Shown in pieces: positions 15,293 through 24,069 of a DNA stretch of 40,532 bases. The notes beneath the pieces are model-generated. The model ran no database searches. It saw only the letters and a list, made by a program, of their open reading frames with translations, and was not told the origin of the DNA. This DNA comes from Segetibacter sp. (GTDB lineage Bacteria > Bacteroidota > Bacteroidia > Chitinophagales > Chitinophagaceae): contig NZ_JAOQAH010000123.1 of the NCBI RefSeq assembly GCF_025963695.1, positions 1-40,532 of the forward strand, read 5' to 3'. The translations under genes and the position numbers were made by a program. Position 1 is the first letter of the stretch; every line of letters starts with the position of its first letter.

Positions 15293-16123
15293 ATGGAAGT
15301 AAGATTTGAAAGCTCTCCGCGAGAAACACAAAGTATGAGCACCGAAGAACTGCGCGATAATTTTCTTATTGAGCATTTGATGGTGGATGATAAAGTGAAG
15401 TTGGTGTACTCGCATTACGACAGGGTAATAATTGGGGGAGTAAAACCTGTGACCGAAACTTTGGCCCTGGGAAGTCACCCTGAACTAAAGGCAGAATTTT
15501 TTCTGGAGAGAAGAGAATTGGGAATCATAAATGTGGGTGGAAATGGATTGGTTGAAGCAGATGGGGAAATACATCATTTATCGCGACTCGATTGTATCTA
15601 TATTGGTAAGGGTGTAAAGTCAGTCACCTTTAAGAGCGAAGAAACCCGTACGCCGGCTAATTTTTACTTGCTTTCTGCACCTGCTCATATGACTTATCCT
15701 ACAAGGAAATTACCTAAAGAGGAAGCTACTCCAACAACTATCGGTGATCCGTCTACCTCAAACCGAAGAACGATTTACAAGTATATTCACGCTGAGGGTA
15801 TTAAAAGCTGCCAGTTAGTAATGGGCCTCACCGTTCTCGATAGAGGGAGCGTGTGGAACACAATGCCTGGTCATACACACACCCGCAGAATGGAGGCATA
15901 CTTTTATTTTGATGTAGCTGAAGGGCAAGCCGTGTTTCATTTTATGGGACAGCCACAGCAAACGAGGCATCTTGTACTACAAAACAATACTGCTATTATC
16001 TCCCCACCCTGGTCGATCCATTCAGGATGCGGTACAGCGAACTATGGGTTTATCTGGGGCATGGCCGGCGAGAACTATAATTACACGGACATGGATCCCG
16101 TAGCTATTGCGAAAATGAGATAA
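15293..16123 (+). CDS. kduI: 5-dehydro-4-deoxy-D-glucuronate isomerase
   Basis: KduI converts 5-keto-4-deoxyuronate to 2,5-diketo-3-deoxygluconate in pectin and glycosaminoglycan (unsaturated uronate) breakdown in the cytoplasm. The length of 276 residues matches the family (about 278). The cupin metal site is complete: H194 and H196 in PGHTHTRRMEAYFYF, E201 in the same segment, and H243 in SPPWSIHSGCGT. Other family blocks are SHYDRVIIGGVKP and DCIYIGKG. No kduD, lyase or sus genes lie beside it, so it stands alone here. It converges with the T9SS cargo gene at 16234. Confidence 0.95.
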   Translation: MEVRFESSPRETQSMSTEELRDNFLIEHLMVDDKVKLVYSHYDRVIIGGVKPVTETLALGSHPELKAEFFLERRELGIINVGGNGLVEADGEIHHLSRLDCIYIGKGVKSVTFKSEETRTPANFYLLSAPAHMTYPTRKLPKEEATPTTIGDPSTSNRRTIYKYIHAEGIKSCQLVMGLTVLDRGSVWNTMPGHTHTRRMEAYFYFDVAEGQAVFHFMGQPQQTRHLVLQNNTAIISPPWSIHSGCGTANYGFIWGMAGENYNYTDMDPVAIAKMR

Positions 16124-16233
16124 AACAATCAGGATTAGAAATTAGGAATGCTGGCAACATTTTAGAAGCAGGGACACTACACGAATTGGATAGTTGAACA
16201 AGCGTTTCCGGTATACAATCTTGTCCTAAGAAT

Positions 16234-18198
16234 TTACCGCAACAAGACGGTAGTGCCTTTTTGAGTGTACTCCCTTCCATCTATACCTACGCCTTTGACC
16301 ATCCATACCACTGTTTGTGTTGTTTGAGCAACGCTTTTAAAAACGCCATCCCATCCGGGCAGTGCTTGCTTGGTTTCAAACAACAACTGTCCCCACCGAT
16401 TGTACACTCTAAAAAAATGAAGGTCTTTTAAACCAATCAATATAGGTCGCAGATAATCGTTTCTTCCATCTTTATCAGGAGTAAAGGCAGTAGGTACATA
16501 GATTTCTACACTCTTAATTATTTTTACCAATTGGGTATCTACAGTCAGGCAGCCGGTATTTGTGAGAAGTTCGATGGTGTACAATTGTTCCTGGGATCCC
16601 TTAAATGTGGGAGTAAAACTCGTGGCAGTATTTAAATTGATTGCAGGTTTCCATAAAACATTTTCGCTGATTTGTCGTGCCCCTAGAGTCAACGGCGAGT
16701 TACTGAGGGCATATTCTACCGCATAAGCGGTCGGGGGTTTTGCAATGTCAATTACAATAGGTTGTTTCTTAGTTGTAATACTACAGCCAATATCATTCTT
16801 TAGTAATGCATGATAAGTACCGCTCGAACTCACCCTAATTGTGGGTTGTGTAGCTCTTGAAATTGCAAGATCATTTTTAAACCACTGGATACTATTTGCA
16901 GGGTTGACATTGAGAATAGCACTATCGTTATTTCCGAAACAATAACTTGCTTTACCTAATAAACGCAAGGAGTCGTTAATTACTGATGCCCGCACTACCA
17001 CGGTGTCTGTAATGCGACAGCCCCCACCGCTGTTGGTTGTTGTTACAACATAAGCAGTGGTCTTACCAGGAAAAGCCATGGGATTTGCAATTTCTGCATT
17101 ACTGAGCCCCGTCGCTGGTGTCCAGGCATAATGCAGTCCCGGCCGGGGCGGAATTCCAATAGGAACCGGACTCAGGTTACACGACAGGGTATCAAACCCG
17201 GCATTTGCAGTAACTGTTAGCGAGTCTTTTAATTTAGTAAACATGGTATTGGGACAACCATATCCATAATACGGCTCCAGCTTAACGGCAATCGTTGTTC
17301 CTGAAACAGGTGGCGGAGACAAAGAAAGTACTTGTTGCGAACCAAGCGGAGTGGTTAATGAGCTGTCGTACCAGGCATAACTGGCATACCCATAAGGAGC
17401 AGTCACATTTATTACGGTATCATCGGGGCAATAGGTAGCACCCACAAATCTTCCGCTGCACTCAGAGTTTACATCTATATAGGCGTAACCAAAATGCCTT
17501 CTAAAAGTACAGTCAGCTGTTTTAAAAAATAACCGGATAGTTTTACCTGCATTTCCTGATAAATCAATAGAAACGGGAGACCAATCCTTGTACAAAACAG
17601 CAGTAGTATCGGTTGAGTTAGAAACCTGGAATCCGGGCAAGGATGTGCCGACAGCGATAAAACTATAAGAAGCACAACTGATGGTAGTATTATCAGTTAC
17701 ATTAGTAATCTCAATTTCCATTCTTGGTTGTTCGAATGTGCGGTGGTTTGGGGACTGAAATACTACGGCATAATTGTACATCAATGTATATGAGTTCTCA
17801 TTTGCGGGAATGGTAAATTCATATGAAACTCCTTCTGCTTCACCACCTGCTTGCGTACTTCCTAACTTGATGGAGTGTCCGCTACCGTTTGGGCAATTTA
17901 CAGGGAAGCCGCCAAAGGGGTCAACTTCATTAGAATTAGCATTATATATCGTGTGTTTCCCCGGGATTGGCCCGGACGGAGAAAGCGAGATTTCATTCTG
18001 ACCTCCAACTGCTGCTGTTCTACCTGAATAGCAAGTCCAACCGTTGAAGGTGCCAGTCTCAAAATCAATATTATAAGGACAAGTTTGGGCTTTTATAACA
18101 GATGAAAAGACGATTAAAAAAACATTTAATAACAACAAAGGCTTTGTTTGTAAATAAAGCCGCCTTCTTCCTCGTAACAATTCTATTACAAAATGCAC
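16234..18198 (-). CDS. Secreted protein with T9SS type B sorting (gliding motility-associated C-terminal) domain
   Basis: The product has 654 residues with a hydrophobic signal (about 20-37, ending KAQ). The middle is Cys-, Thr- and Pro-rich with beta-sandwich, PKD/Ig-like character and includes phrases such as DTLSCNLSPVPIG. Residues about 564-654 are a type B sorting domain: YVPTAFTPDKDGRNDYLRP, FFRVYNRWGQLLFET and PGWDGVF. Such proteins pass the outer membrane by the type IX system and end at the cell surface or outside. The start codon is uncertain: GTG at 18198, or TTG at 18180, which gives a more usual signal peptide. The ligand or substrate is unknown. Confidence 0.88.
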   Translation of the reverse strand: MHFVIELLRGRRRLYLQTKPLLLLNVFLIVFSSVIKAQTCPYNIDFETGTFNGWTCYSGRTAAVGGQNEISLSPSGPIPGKHTIYNANSNEVDPFGGFPVNCPNGSGHSIKLGSTQAGGEAEGVSYEFTIPANENSYTLMYNYAVVFQSPNHRTFEQPRMEIEITNVTDNTTISCASYSFIAVGTSLPGFQVSNSTDTTAVLYKDWSPVSIDLSGNAGKTIRLFFKTADCTFRRHFGYAYIDVNSECSGRFVGATYCPDDTVINVTAPYGYASYAWYDSSLTTPLGSQQVLSLSPPPVSGTTIAVKLEPYYGYGCPNTMFTKLKDSLTVTANAGFDTLSCNLSPVPIGIPPRPGLHYAWTPATGLSNAEIANPMAFPGKTTAYVVTTTNSGGGCRITDTVVVRASVINDSLRLLGKASYCFGNNDSAILNVNPANSIQWFKNDLAISRATQPTIRVSSSGTYHALLKNDIGCSITTKKQPIVIDIAKPPTAYAVEYALSNSPLTLGARQISENVLWKPAINLNTATSFTPTFKGSQEQLYTIELLTNTGCLTVDTQLVKIIKSVEIYVPTAFTPDKDGRNDYLRPILIGLKDLHFFRVYNRWGQLLFETKQALPGWDGVFKSVAQTTQTVVWMVKGVGIDGREYTQKGTTVLLR

Positions 18199-18479
18199 GC
18201 TATGAATTTAGTTTTTTAAAGTTAGTATTATTTCAACCTCAGCAAACGAATACAAATTAATTCTTCCAATTTTCCTGGACCACCAACTTTGCGTGTTTTT
18301 ATTTAACGATCGACACGTCTGTTATTTAAGTTTATACGAATAAATGAAAGCCCTGGTTGGTTATTACAAGGGCCAAAGAAAATAAATTCAAGGTCGATGC
18401 TATGTTAGCAAACGAGAAACATTTAGAGTACCGTTGTTAATGCCAGATGGCATTTTTGAAGTAAAGGTTGGCTGTAAGA

Positions 18480-20663
18480 CTACTCTCCTGGGTGGTATTG
18501 CTTTTCAATGTGTTTTAACACGTCTTCTTTGTAAAAGAGAACATCTTTGAATTGACCATTTATGTAACCTTTTGCCTGGTCAGTATAATGCTTATTAGCA
18601 GGATCAAATGATTGTCCGCCTGTGATAATTGACTTCGCTTTTACTCTTTTGCCAAATTCGACACAGGCGATAAAACTATTTCCTGAAACGCCATAACGTT
18701 TATTCAGACCATGCAAACGACGGGAAGCAAATGAAGGCAATGAACCAAACGTGCCTGCAGCAAGGCCAACCGGCATGCTTGGTTTAGCATCATCAAATTT
18801 ACCGTCAGCAGAACGTTGGTAACGGTTCACTTCTCCCCACGGTGTTTTCCATGTACCAAACCTTTTTTCAATATCTTTTAGCGTTTCAGATAAAAGGCTC
18901 ATTCTTTCGTCTGAAGTAGTCGCTCCTAATGTCGCTTGTAATTGTTCGACTGCATGAGATGTTTTGTAAGGATTAGCCGCGGCAGGTGCTTTCTGTAAAA
19001 AGCGATAACCAAATTCAATGGCAATGGTTGACGCTACAGAAGTGTCAGAAGCGTTTTTACTCCAGCTTTTCAACAGCCCTATTGCTTCAGCTAGTTCATT
19101 TTTTAATGGCTGTGATGCACTTAATGCGGCATAATCTTTAAACAGGGCCGGAACCAGGTAATCAAAAGTTGTAAGATGACCATTGTACCCCACCTCATGA
19201 ATCATTTTATCGATTGTAAAATCTTTTAGGCTACTTAGTAGGCGTGCTGCATTTAGCCCGCGGAAATTTTCCCCATCGGGCGCCATATAAGTGGGATAGT
19301 TTTCCTTTTTCGGACTGCTTTTGCCAGAAACCGTAAAAGGGGTAGAATTGCAATTTTGAATAAATCCCGTTGTAGGGTTGTAAATATGAACAATTTCACT
19401 CAAGGGATGAACACCTTTCCAATCACTTTCCGATGTACTGCCGTCAACCGGTAAGCTGTAGTCTACATCTTTATTTCTCTTAGGAACATAGTTTCCATGC
19501 CAGTACGCAATATTTCCTTTGGTATCCGCAAAGACCGTGTTGTCAGAAGTATTGGACCGCAAATCCATATTCTTTTTAAAATCATCGAATCCTTTCGCTT
19601 TTGTGCGAAGCCATGATTGCATTAAAGCGGTAAGTGACCGATTGTTTTCCCTCAGGCTTAACCATTTTCCATCCCTCATTCCCATTACAGGACCATGATT
19701 GGTATAATAAGTAATAAATGTTTGTTCTGCAAAACCATCTCCTTTTTTATACCGTATAACCACGGGTTTTGTTTTCACAGGTACCAGCTGGTTATCGTAT
19801 CGGGTGTATAAGGAGTCGCCTTGCTTTACAATGGTTTCAATATACAGGTCTGCAACATCCGTAGCGCCTGAAGTATGCATCCACCCACAGTATTGATTAA
19901 ATCCCTGGAAGATAAAAAAGGTACCCCATGTGACGGCTCCGTAAGCATGCAAACCCTCGTCACTTACCATGTGAGACTCGGACCGGAAATAAAATGTAAC
20001 ATGTGGATTTATATAAAGGATTGCATTTTTAGAAGCCGTTTTAGAAGGGGCGACCGCAAAACCATTAGACCCCGTAGGGTCTGCATCATAAAAGGGAATT
20101 TTTTTATCGATATAGGAAACAGCGGTATTTGTTGCAGGGTAAAGGTTCTTAAGGTCTTGTGTGCTAATACCTCCATTCTGGGTAGCGGAGATACTACCGT
20201 TTGTGCGCAGCAGTGCAAACCAAGGTTCAAAGCGCGTTAAGACTGCCGGTTTTACTTCAGGATGTTTATAGAGATAATAGTTTACTCCATCAGCCGCAGC
20301 ATCTAATAATTTACGTAACCAATCAGGACTTTTCTTATAATCAGCAATGGCAGCTGCGGTATTATAAATAAGCCGCATTTCAAGGTCGTTGTACAATTGT
20401 TCCTCGCCATACACCTCCGACAACCTGCCCAACATCTCAAGGTTATTCTCTTCAACTTTTTTAAAACTCTCTTCGCATTGGGCGTATAACAATCCAAACA
20501 CTGCATCTGCATCGGTCTTGCCGTACACGTGAGGAATTCCCCACTTGTCACGGATTATTTTTACCTGCCGTGCCTCTGTTTTGTATCGTTCAATCTCTGC
20601 GGGGGAAAATGGTTGTGAGATAGCAATGAAGGGAATGAAAAGTAGCGCAAATAGAAATCTCAT
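18480..20663 (-). CDS. Penicillin acylase-family (Ntn) amidohydrolase
   Basis: The product has 727 residues with a signal peptide at 1-17. The N-terminal block IIRDKWGIPHVYGKTDADAV is the family signature of the alpha subunit. The predicted autocatalytic site is GSNGFAVAP with nucleophile S199, followed by the beta-subunit pattern GAVTWGTFFIFQGFNQYCGW. The precursor would cleave itself before S199 to form an N-terminal nucleophile enzyme in the periplasm. Family members hydrolyse amides such as penicillin G, cyclic lipopeptides or acyl-homoserine lactones; the substrate here cannot be read from the sequence. It lies 69 bp after the DUF4112 gene and may share its transcript. Confidence 0.9.
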   Translation of the reverse strand: MRFLFALLFIPFIAISQPFSPAEIERYKTEARQVKIIRDKWGIPHVYGKTDADAVFGLLYAQCEESFKKVEENNLEMLGRLSEVYGEEQLYNDLEMRLIYNTAAAIADYKKSPDWLRKLLDAAADGVNYYLYKHPEVKPAVLTRFEPWFALLRTNGSISATQNGGISTQDLKNLYPATNTAVSYIDKKIPFYDADPTGSNGFAVAPSKTASKNAILYINPHVTFYFRSESHMVSDEGLHAYGAVTWGTFFIFQGFNQYCGWMHTSGATDVADLYIETIVKQGDSLYTRYDNQLVPVKTKPVVIRYKKGDGFAEQTFITYYTNHGPVMGMRDGKWLSLRENNRSLTALMQSWLRTKAKGFDDFKKNMDLRSNTSDNTVFADTKGNIAYWHGNYVPKRNKDVDYSLPVDGSTSESDWKGVHPLSEIVHIYNPTTGFIQNCNSTPFTVSGKSSPKKENYPTYMAPDGENFRGLNAARLLSSLKDFTIDKMIHEVGYNGHLTTFDYLVPALFKDYAALSASQPLKNELAEAIGLLKSWSKNASDTSVASTIAIEFGYRFLQKAPAAANPYKTSHAVEQLQATLGATTSDERMSLLSETLKDIEKRFGTWKTPWGEVNRYQRSADGKFDDAKPSMPVGLAAGTFGSLPSFASRRLHGLNKRYGVSGNSFIACVEFGKRVKAKSIITGGQSFDPANKHYTDQAKGYINGQFKDVLFYKEDVLKHIEKQYHPGE

Positions 20664-20732
20664 GTATTTTTTTCGATTGGTCCTTCAAAATAACAGAATT
20701 GTTCTCAACTTAATTCTGCAACAAAAAAGGTG

Positions 20733-21206
20733 CTAGCCAAACTGGTGATACAGGTATCTTACGAAGGTGTAGATCAGCCAGATTACTCCCGCAAACAAAG
20801 CCCCAAAAAGTATGAGTACTGGCAGAATTACTTTCCACGCGCCGCCTTTATGGCGGCCTTCTACATAATGCTCCCTCATCAAACGCATGTTCCGGGTATT
20901 AGACTTAAACCCTATATCAAATAAGTCACCCACTAAAGGGATAGCTCCTATAATAGTGTCAATCAAAACATTTAAAATCATTCTAGCTAGCACAAAACCG
21001 CTTGCTCCGTTTTTTACCATTACAAATAGCATAAACGTTGAGATGCCAAAGGTGGAGAGATCGCCCGCTCCTGGTATCAAACCAATAATTGCATCAAGGC
21101 CAAAACGAAAATTTGTTCCGGGTACTTTAAACTGGTTATCCATTAGGCGGGCAAGAAAATCGAGCTGTCTTAATTGAGGATTATTTACAGGAGCTTTGTC
21201 GGACAT
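20733..21206 (-). CDS. DUF4112 membrane protein
   Basis: The product has 157 residues. The conserved DUF4112 stretch covers about 20-110: FRFGLDAIIGLIPGAGDL, the helix STFMLFVMVKNG, and DTIIGAIPLVGDLFDIGFK. GLIPGAGDL and GAIPLVGDL form an internal repeat. A further transmembrane helix occupies about 125-147. It is an inner membrane protein of unknown function. It is first in a possible two-gene unit with the acylase gene and divergent from the GH31 gene across 174 bp. Confidence 0.85.
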   Translation of the reverse strand: MSDKAPVNNPQLRQLDFLARLMDNQFKVPGTNFRFGLDAIIGLIPGAGDLSTFGISTFMLFVMVKNGASGFVLARMILNVLIDTIIGAIPLVGDLFDIGFKSNTRNMRLMREHYVEGRHKGGAWKVILPVLILFGALFAGVIWLIYTFVRYLYHQFG

Positions 21207-21380
21207 GTAGGTTTTTAATATTTCTGTTACCGTTCAACTAATCAAAAATGCTTCCAACATTTAACGGTAAAAAAGCCGTGGTTGTAGTAAACATGTGGTT
21301 GCCTGGCTAATCCTTCCAGAATTATTTCCGTCGTTCATTGCTATTTACTAGGTTTAGTTTGCCATTATCACCCCACCAAT

Positions 21381-23534
21381 ATGAAATTTAAACAATTGCT
21401 TCTCCCGGCTTTATTGCTGATATACTCTTTACAACTCGTTGCTCAACCGCCCCGGTGGATACTTGTGGCGCCAGGTGTATGGAAAGCATTGATAGGCAAA
21501 CCTGAGGCTTACAATTTACTTACTGCATCGGGGGCTAAACCATTTGCGGCAGGTTTAGAAAAAATGGGCAGCGTAAGCTTCCCTTTTGACCAGGCTGAGC
21601 TTGCAGCTACAATTAGTGATGGTAAAACATCTTTGCGTTTTCCTTTAGACGAAGATGAACAGTTGTACGGCTTTGGTTTACACTTTCAGACCGTTCATCA
21701 ACGGGGGAAAATTTTGCAATTGCATGTAGACCATTATGGCGGCAAAGACAATGGACGAACTCATGCACCTACACCTTTTTATGTATCATCAAAAGGATAT
21801 GGTGTTTTTGTTAATTCCGCCCGTTATATAAATGTGTACGCGGGCAGTGGCGTTCGCAAAGACAGTAAAAATGCGCCGACGGAGAAAGACAGAAACACAG
21901 ATAAAAGCTGGCCTGCTCATCCATACTCCGATGCAGTAGAAATGCTGGTACCTGCAGCCGGAGTAGAAGTGTATATTTTCGCCGGACCTACTGCTTTGGA
22001 CGCGGTTAGGCGTTTCAATCTTTTTAATGGCGGGGGTGTATTACCTCCCCGCTGGGGTCTTGGGTTTACGCAAAGAGTGAAGTCTTTGTTTACAGATGAA
22101 GAGGTCGCTAAAGAAGCTGCTGCTTTCGAAGAGAAAGGTTATCCGCTAGACTTTATTGGATTGGAGCCGGGTTGGCAAAGCAAATCTTATCCCGGCACTT
22201 TCGAGTGGGATAAGAATCGCTATCCTGAACCACAGAAGTTCGTGAACCAAATGTTAGCTAAAGGGATTCGTCTAAACCTGTGGATCAACCCGTACGTATC
22301 CAGGTCAGCACCTTTTTATAATGCCATTAAACCATACACCGCATCACACACCGTTTGGGTGGGCGAAATTCCTGATTTTAATATTCCCGCTGCAAGAAAA
22401 ATTTTCTTCGACCAACTGCAAAAAAATCAGGTTGGCATTGGAGTAAGCGGTTATAAGATTGACGAGGTGGATGGTTACGACCATTATCTCTGGCCTGATG
22501 TAGCAACCTTTCCTTCCGGAATAACGGCAGAGCAAATGCGCCAGACCTACGCCATGCTGGCTATGCGATATACCATGCCCATGTTTCGCAACCAAAATAA
22601 AAGAACATACGGCCTGGTTAGAGCAAATAATGGCAGTGGAGTTTCTTTTCCTTATGTTATTTACAACGATTATTACAATCATGAAGATTTCATTACTGCA
22701 CTTATAAATAGCGGTACTGCCGGCGTGTTATGGACGCCTGAGGTTAGGGCATCTAAGACAGGTGAAGAATGGTTAAGGCGTTTTCAAACTGTTATTTTTT
22801 CACCTATGGCAATGATCAATGCATGGTCAAGCGGCACAAAACCATGGTCATACCCGCAGGTGGCCGAGCAGGTGAAAGAGCTTGCACTCCTGCGTATGCA
22901 AATGATGCCGTACTGGTACAGTGAATTTGCCAAATATCACTTCGCAGGAACGCCACCATTTAGAGGAATGCATCTTGAACCTGGCTTTCATGCTGAAGTA
23001 AAAAAGGAGGCAGGAAGTAGCAGTCTGGAAGAGAATCCTTACGCAGAGGCTGTCTTAAAAGAAATTAAGGATCAATATATGGCCGGAGAATACCTGCTTG
23101 TAGCACCTTTATTTACAGGGCAGAAAACGCGTAAAGTAGTCTTGCCAAAAGGGAAGTGGTACGACTTCTATAGCGGAGAGTATGCAGGCGATGGTGAGGT
23201 GCTAACCATTGAACCCGGTCTAAACAAAATACCAGTGTATGCAAAAGACGGGGCAATTATTCCAATGATGAAACCAAGGCTGCACGCACCGAAAGCTGGT
23301 GAAAAGGTTGATCTCCTAATTCGCTTTTATGGCACAAAACCTTCACAGTATATGTTGTATGATGATGACGGGGAGACCTTTAATTATGAGAAAGGCGACT
23401 ACACTTTTCACCAATTGAAGGTCGAAAAAAATAAGGCAGGCTCATTAATCGGAACAATTTCAAATGCACCCGCGGGAAAGCCGAACACGGTTGGAAATGT
23501 GACGTGGAAGTTTATGACGGATACCGTAAAATAG
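21381..23534 (+). CDS. Glycoside hydrolase family 31 (alpha-glucosidase/alpha-xylosidase type)
   Basis: The product has 717 residues with a signal peptide (1-21, ending LVAQ), so it is periplasmic or surface-exposed. An N-terminal beta domain carries EQLYGFGLHFQ. The (beta/alpha)8 barrel starts near PPRWGLGFTQRV (222-233). The likely nucleophile is D361 in GYKIDEVDGYDH. A C-terminal part reads FYGTKPSQYMLYDDDGETFN (DUF5110-like). GH31 enzymes cleave alpha-linked sugars with retention, or act as transglycosidases or lyases. The specificity (glucose, xylose, galactose) cannot be set from the sequence alone. No susCD pair flanks it. Confidence 0.88.
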   Translation: MKFKQLLLPALLLIYSLQLVAQPPRWILVAPGVWKALIGKPEAYNLLTASGAKPFAAGLEKMGSVSFPFDQAELAATISDGKTSLRFPLDEDEQLYGFGLHFQTVHQRGKILQLHVDHYGGKDNGRTHAPTPFYVSSKGYGVFVNSARYINVYAGSGVRKDSKNAPTEKDRNTDKSWPAHPYSDAVEMLVPAAGVEVYIFAGPTALDAVRRFNLFNGGGVLPPRWGLGFTQRVKSLFTDEEVAKEAAAFEEKGYPLDFIGLEPGWQSKSYPGTFEWDKNRYPEPQKFVNQMLAKGIRLNLWINPYVSRSAPFYNAIKPYTASHTVWVGEIPDFNIPAARKIFFDQLQKNQVGIGVSGYKIDEVDGYDHYLWPDVATFPSGITAEQMRQTYAMLAMRYTMPMFRNQNKRTYGLVRANNGSGVSFPYVIYNDYYNHEDFITALINSGTAGVLWTPEVRASKTGEEWLRRFQTVIFSPMAMINAWSSGTKPWSYPQVAEQVKELALLRMQMMPYWYSEFAKYHFAGTPPFRGMHLEPGFHAEVKKEAGSSSLEENPYAEAVLKEIKDQYMAGEYLLVAPLFTGQKTRKVVLPKGKWYDFYSGEYAGDGEVLTIEPGLNKIPVYAKDGAIIPMMKPRLHAPKAGEKVDLLIRFYGTKPSQYMLYDDDGETFNYEKGDYTFHQLKVEKNKAGSLIGTISNAPAGKPNTVGNVTWKFMTDTVK

Positions 23535-23597
23535 TATAAAACCAACAAGACCTTTGCCTATAAATGTTATATTTCCAACTGTTGGTTGTTACAGCAA

Positions 23598-23621
23598 CAT
23601 CGTTGCATCGCACACTTGTAC
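23598..23621 (+). repeat. Dispersed intergenic element, copy 7
   Basis: CATCG plus TTGCATCGCACACTTGTAC (23603-23621), with core GCA-T-CGC. It lies 63 bp after the GH31 stop codon. Confidence 0.8.
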
Positions 23622-23654
23622 AAAGCATCCCGCCCCATCTTTTCGCGATGTACT

Positions 23655-23686
23655 GTAGGGACATTTGTAGGTAGGGGCATTTGTAG
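23655..23686. repeat. 16-bp tandem duplication
   Basis: GTAGGGACATTTGTAG (23655-23670) is followed at once by GTAGGGGCATTTGTAG (23671-23686), with one mismatch. Confidence 0.75.
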
Positions 23687-23779
23687 GGTAGTAGAAGAGA
23701 TGGTGAAGGGGCGACCCGATTTAAAGGTGCAGGAGCAGGTAATGTGATGCACAAGACATAAAAAGACTACGATTCGTCA

Positions 23780-23806
23780 TGCGCGTCGTGTTGCCGAAGA
23801 CGCGCA
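23780..23806. other. GC-rich hairpin in intergenic DNA
   Basis: TGCGCGTC and GACGCGCA pair perfectly over 8 bp around an 11-nt loop. There is no T-run, so it is not an obvious terminator. Confidence 0.5.
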
Positions 23807-24069
23807 ATGGCATCGGAAAAGCCTCCATTTTATACTACCAACGATGGCCCCGTAAAGCTGGGCTGGAGTTATTCTATTGACGAAATATTCACTTTTATAT
23901 TAAAACTATCTCAAGTCATCTTCAGCTTTTAGACGGCCTGTTGTTTTATTTCATCCGATTCACTTTTCATACTGCCAGCAATTGTATTTACCGATCTGTT
24001 GACAGAGTTTAGACGCTGGAAAGTATTTTTGAGAAACGATTCAGACTATTTCCAGGTTAATTCTTTTTA

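Larger units (their letters stand above)
23535..24069. other. 535-bp intergenic region
   Basis: It contains a dispersed-element copy (23598-23621), a 16-bp tandem duplication (23655-23686) and an 8-bp perfect hairpin (23780-23787 with 23799-23806). No convincing gene is present on either strand. Confidence 0.55.

Noticed and set aside
18343..18376. GCCCT...AGGGC hairpin upstream of the T9SS gene
   Set aside because: The stem is only 5 bp with a long loop and no T-run. No function can be supported.
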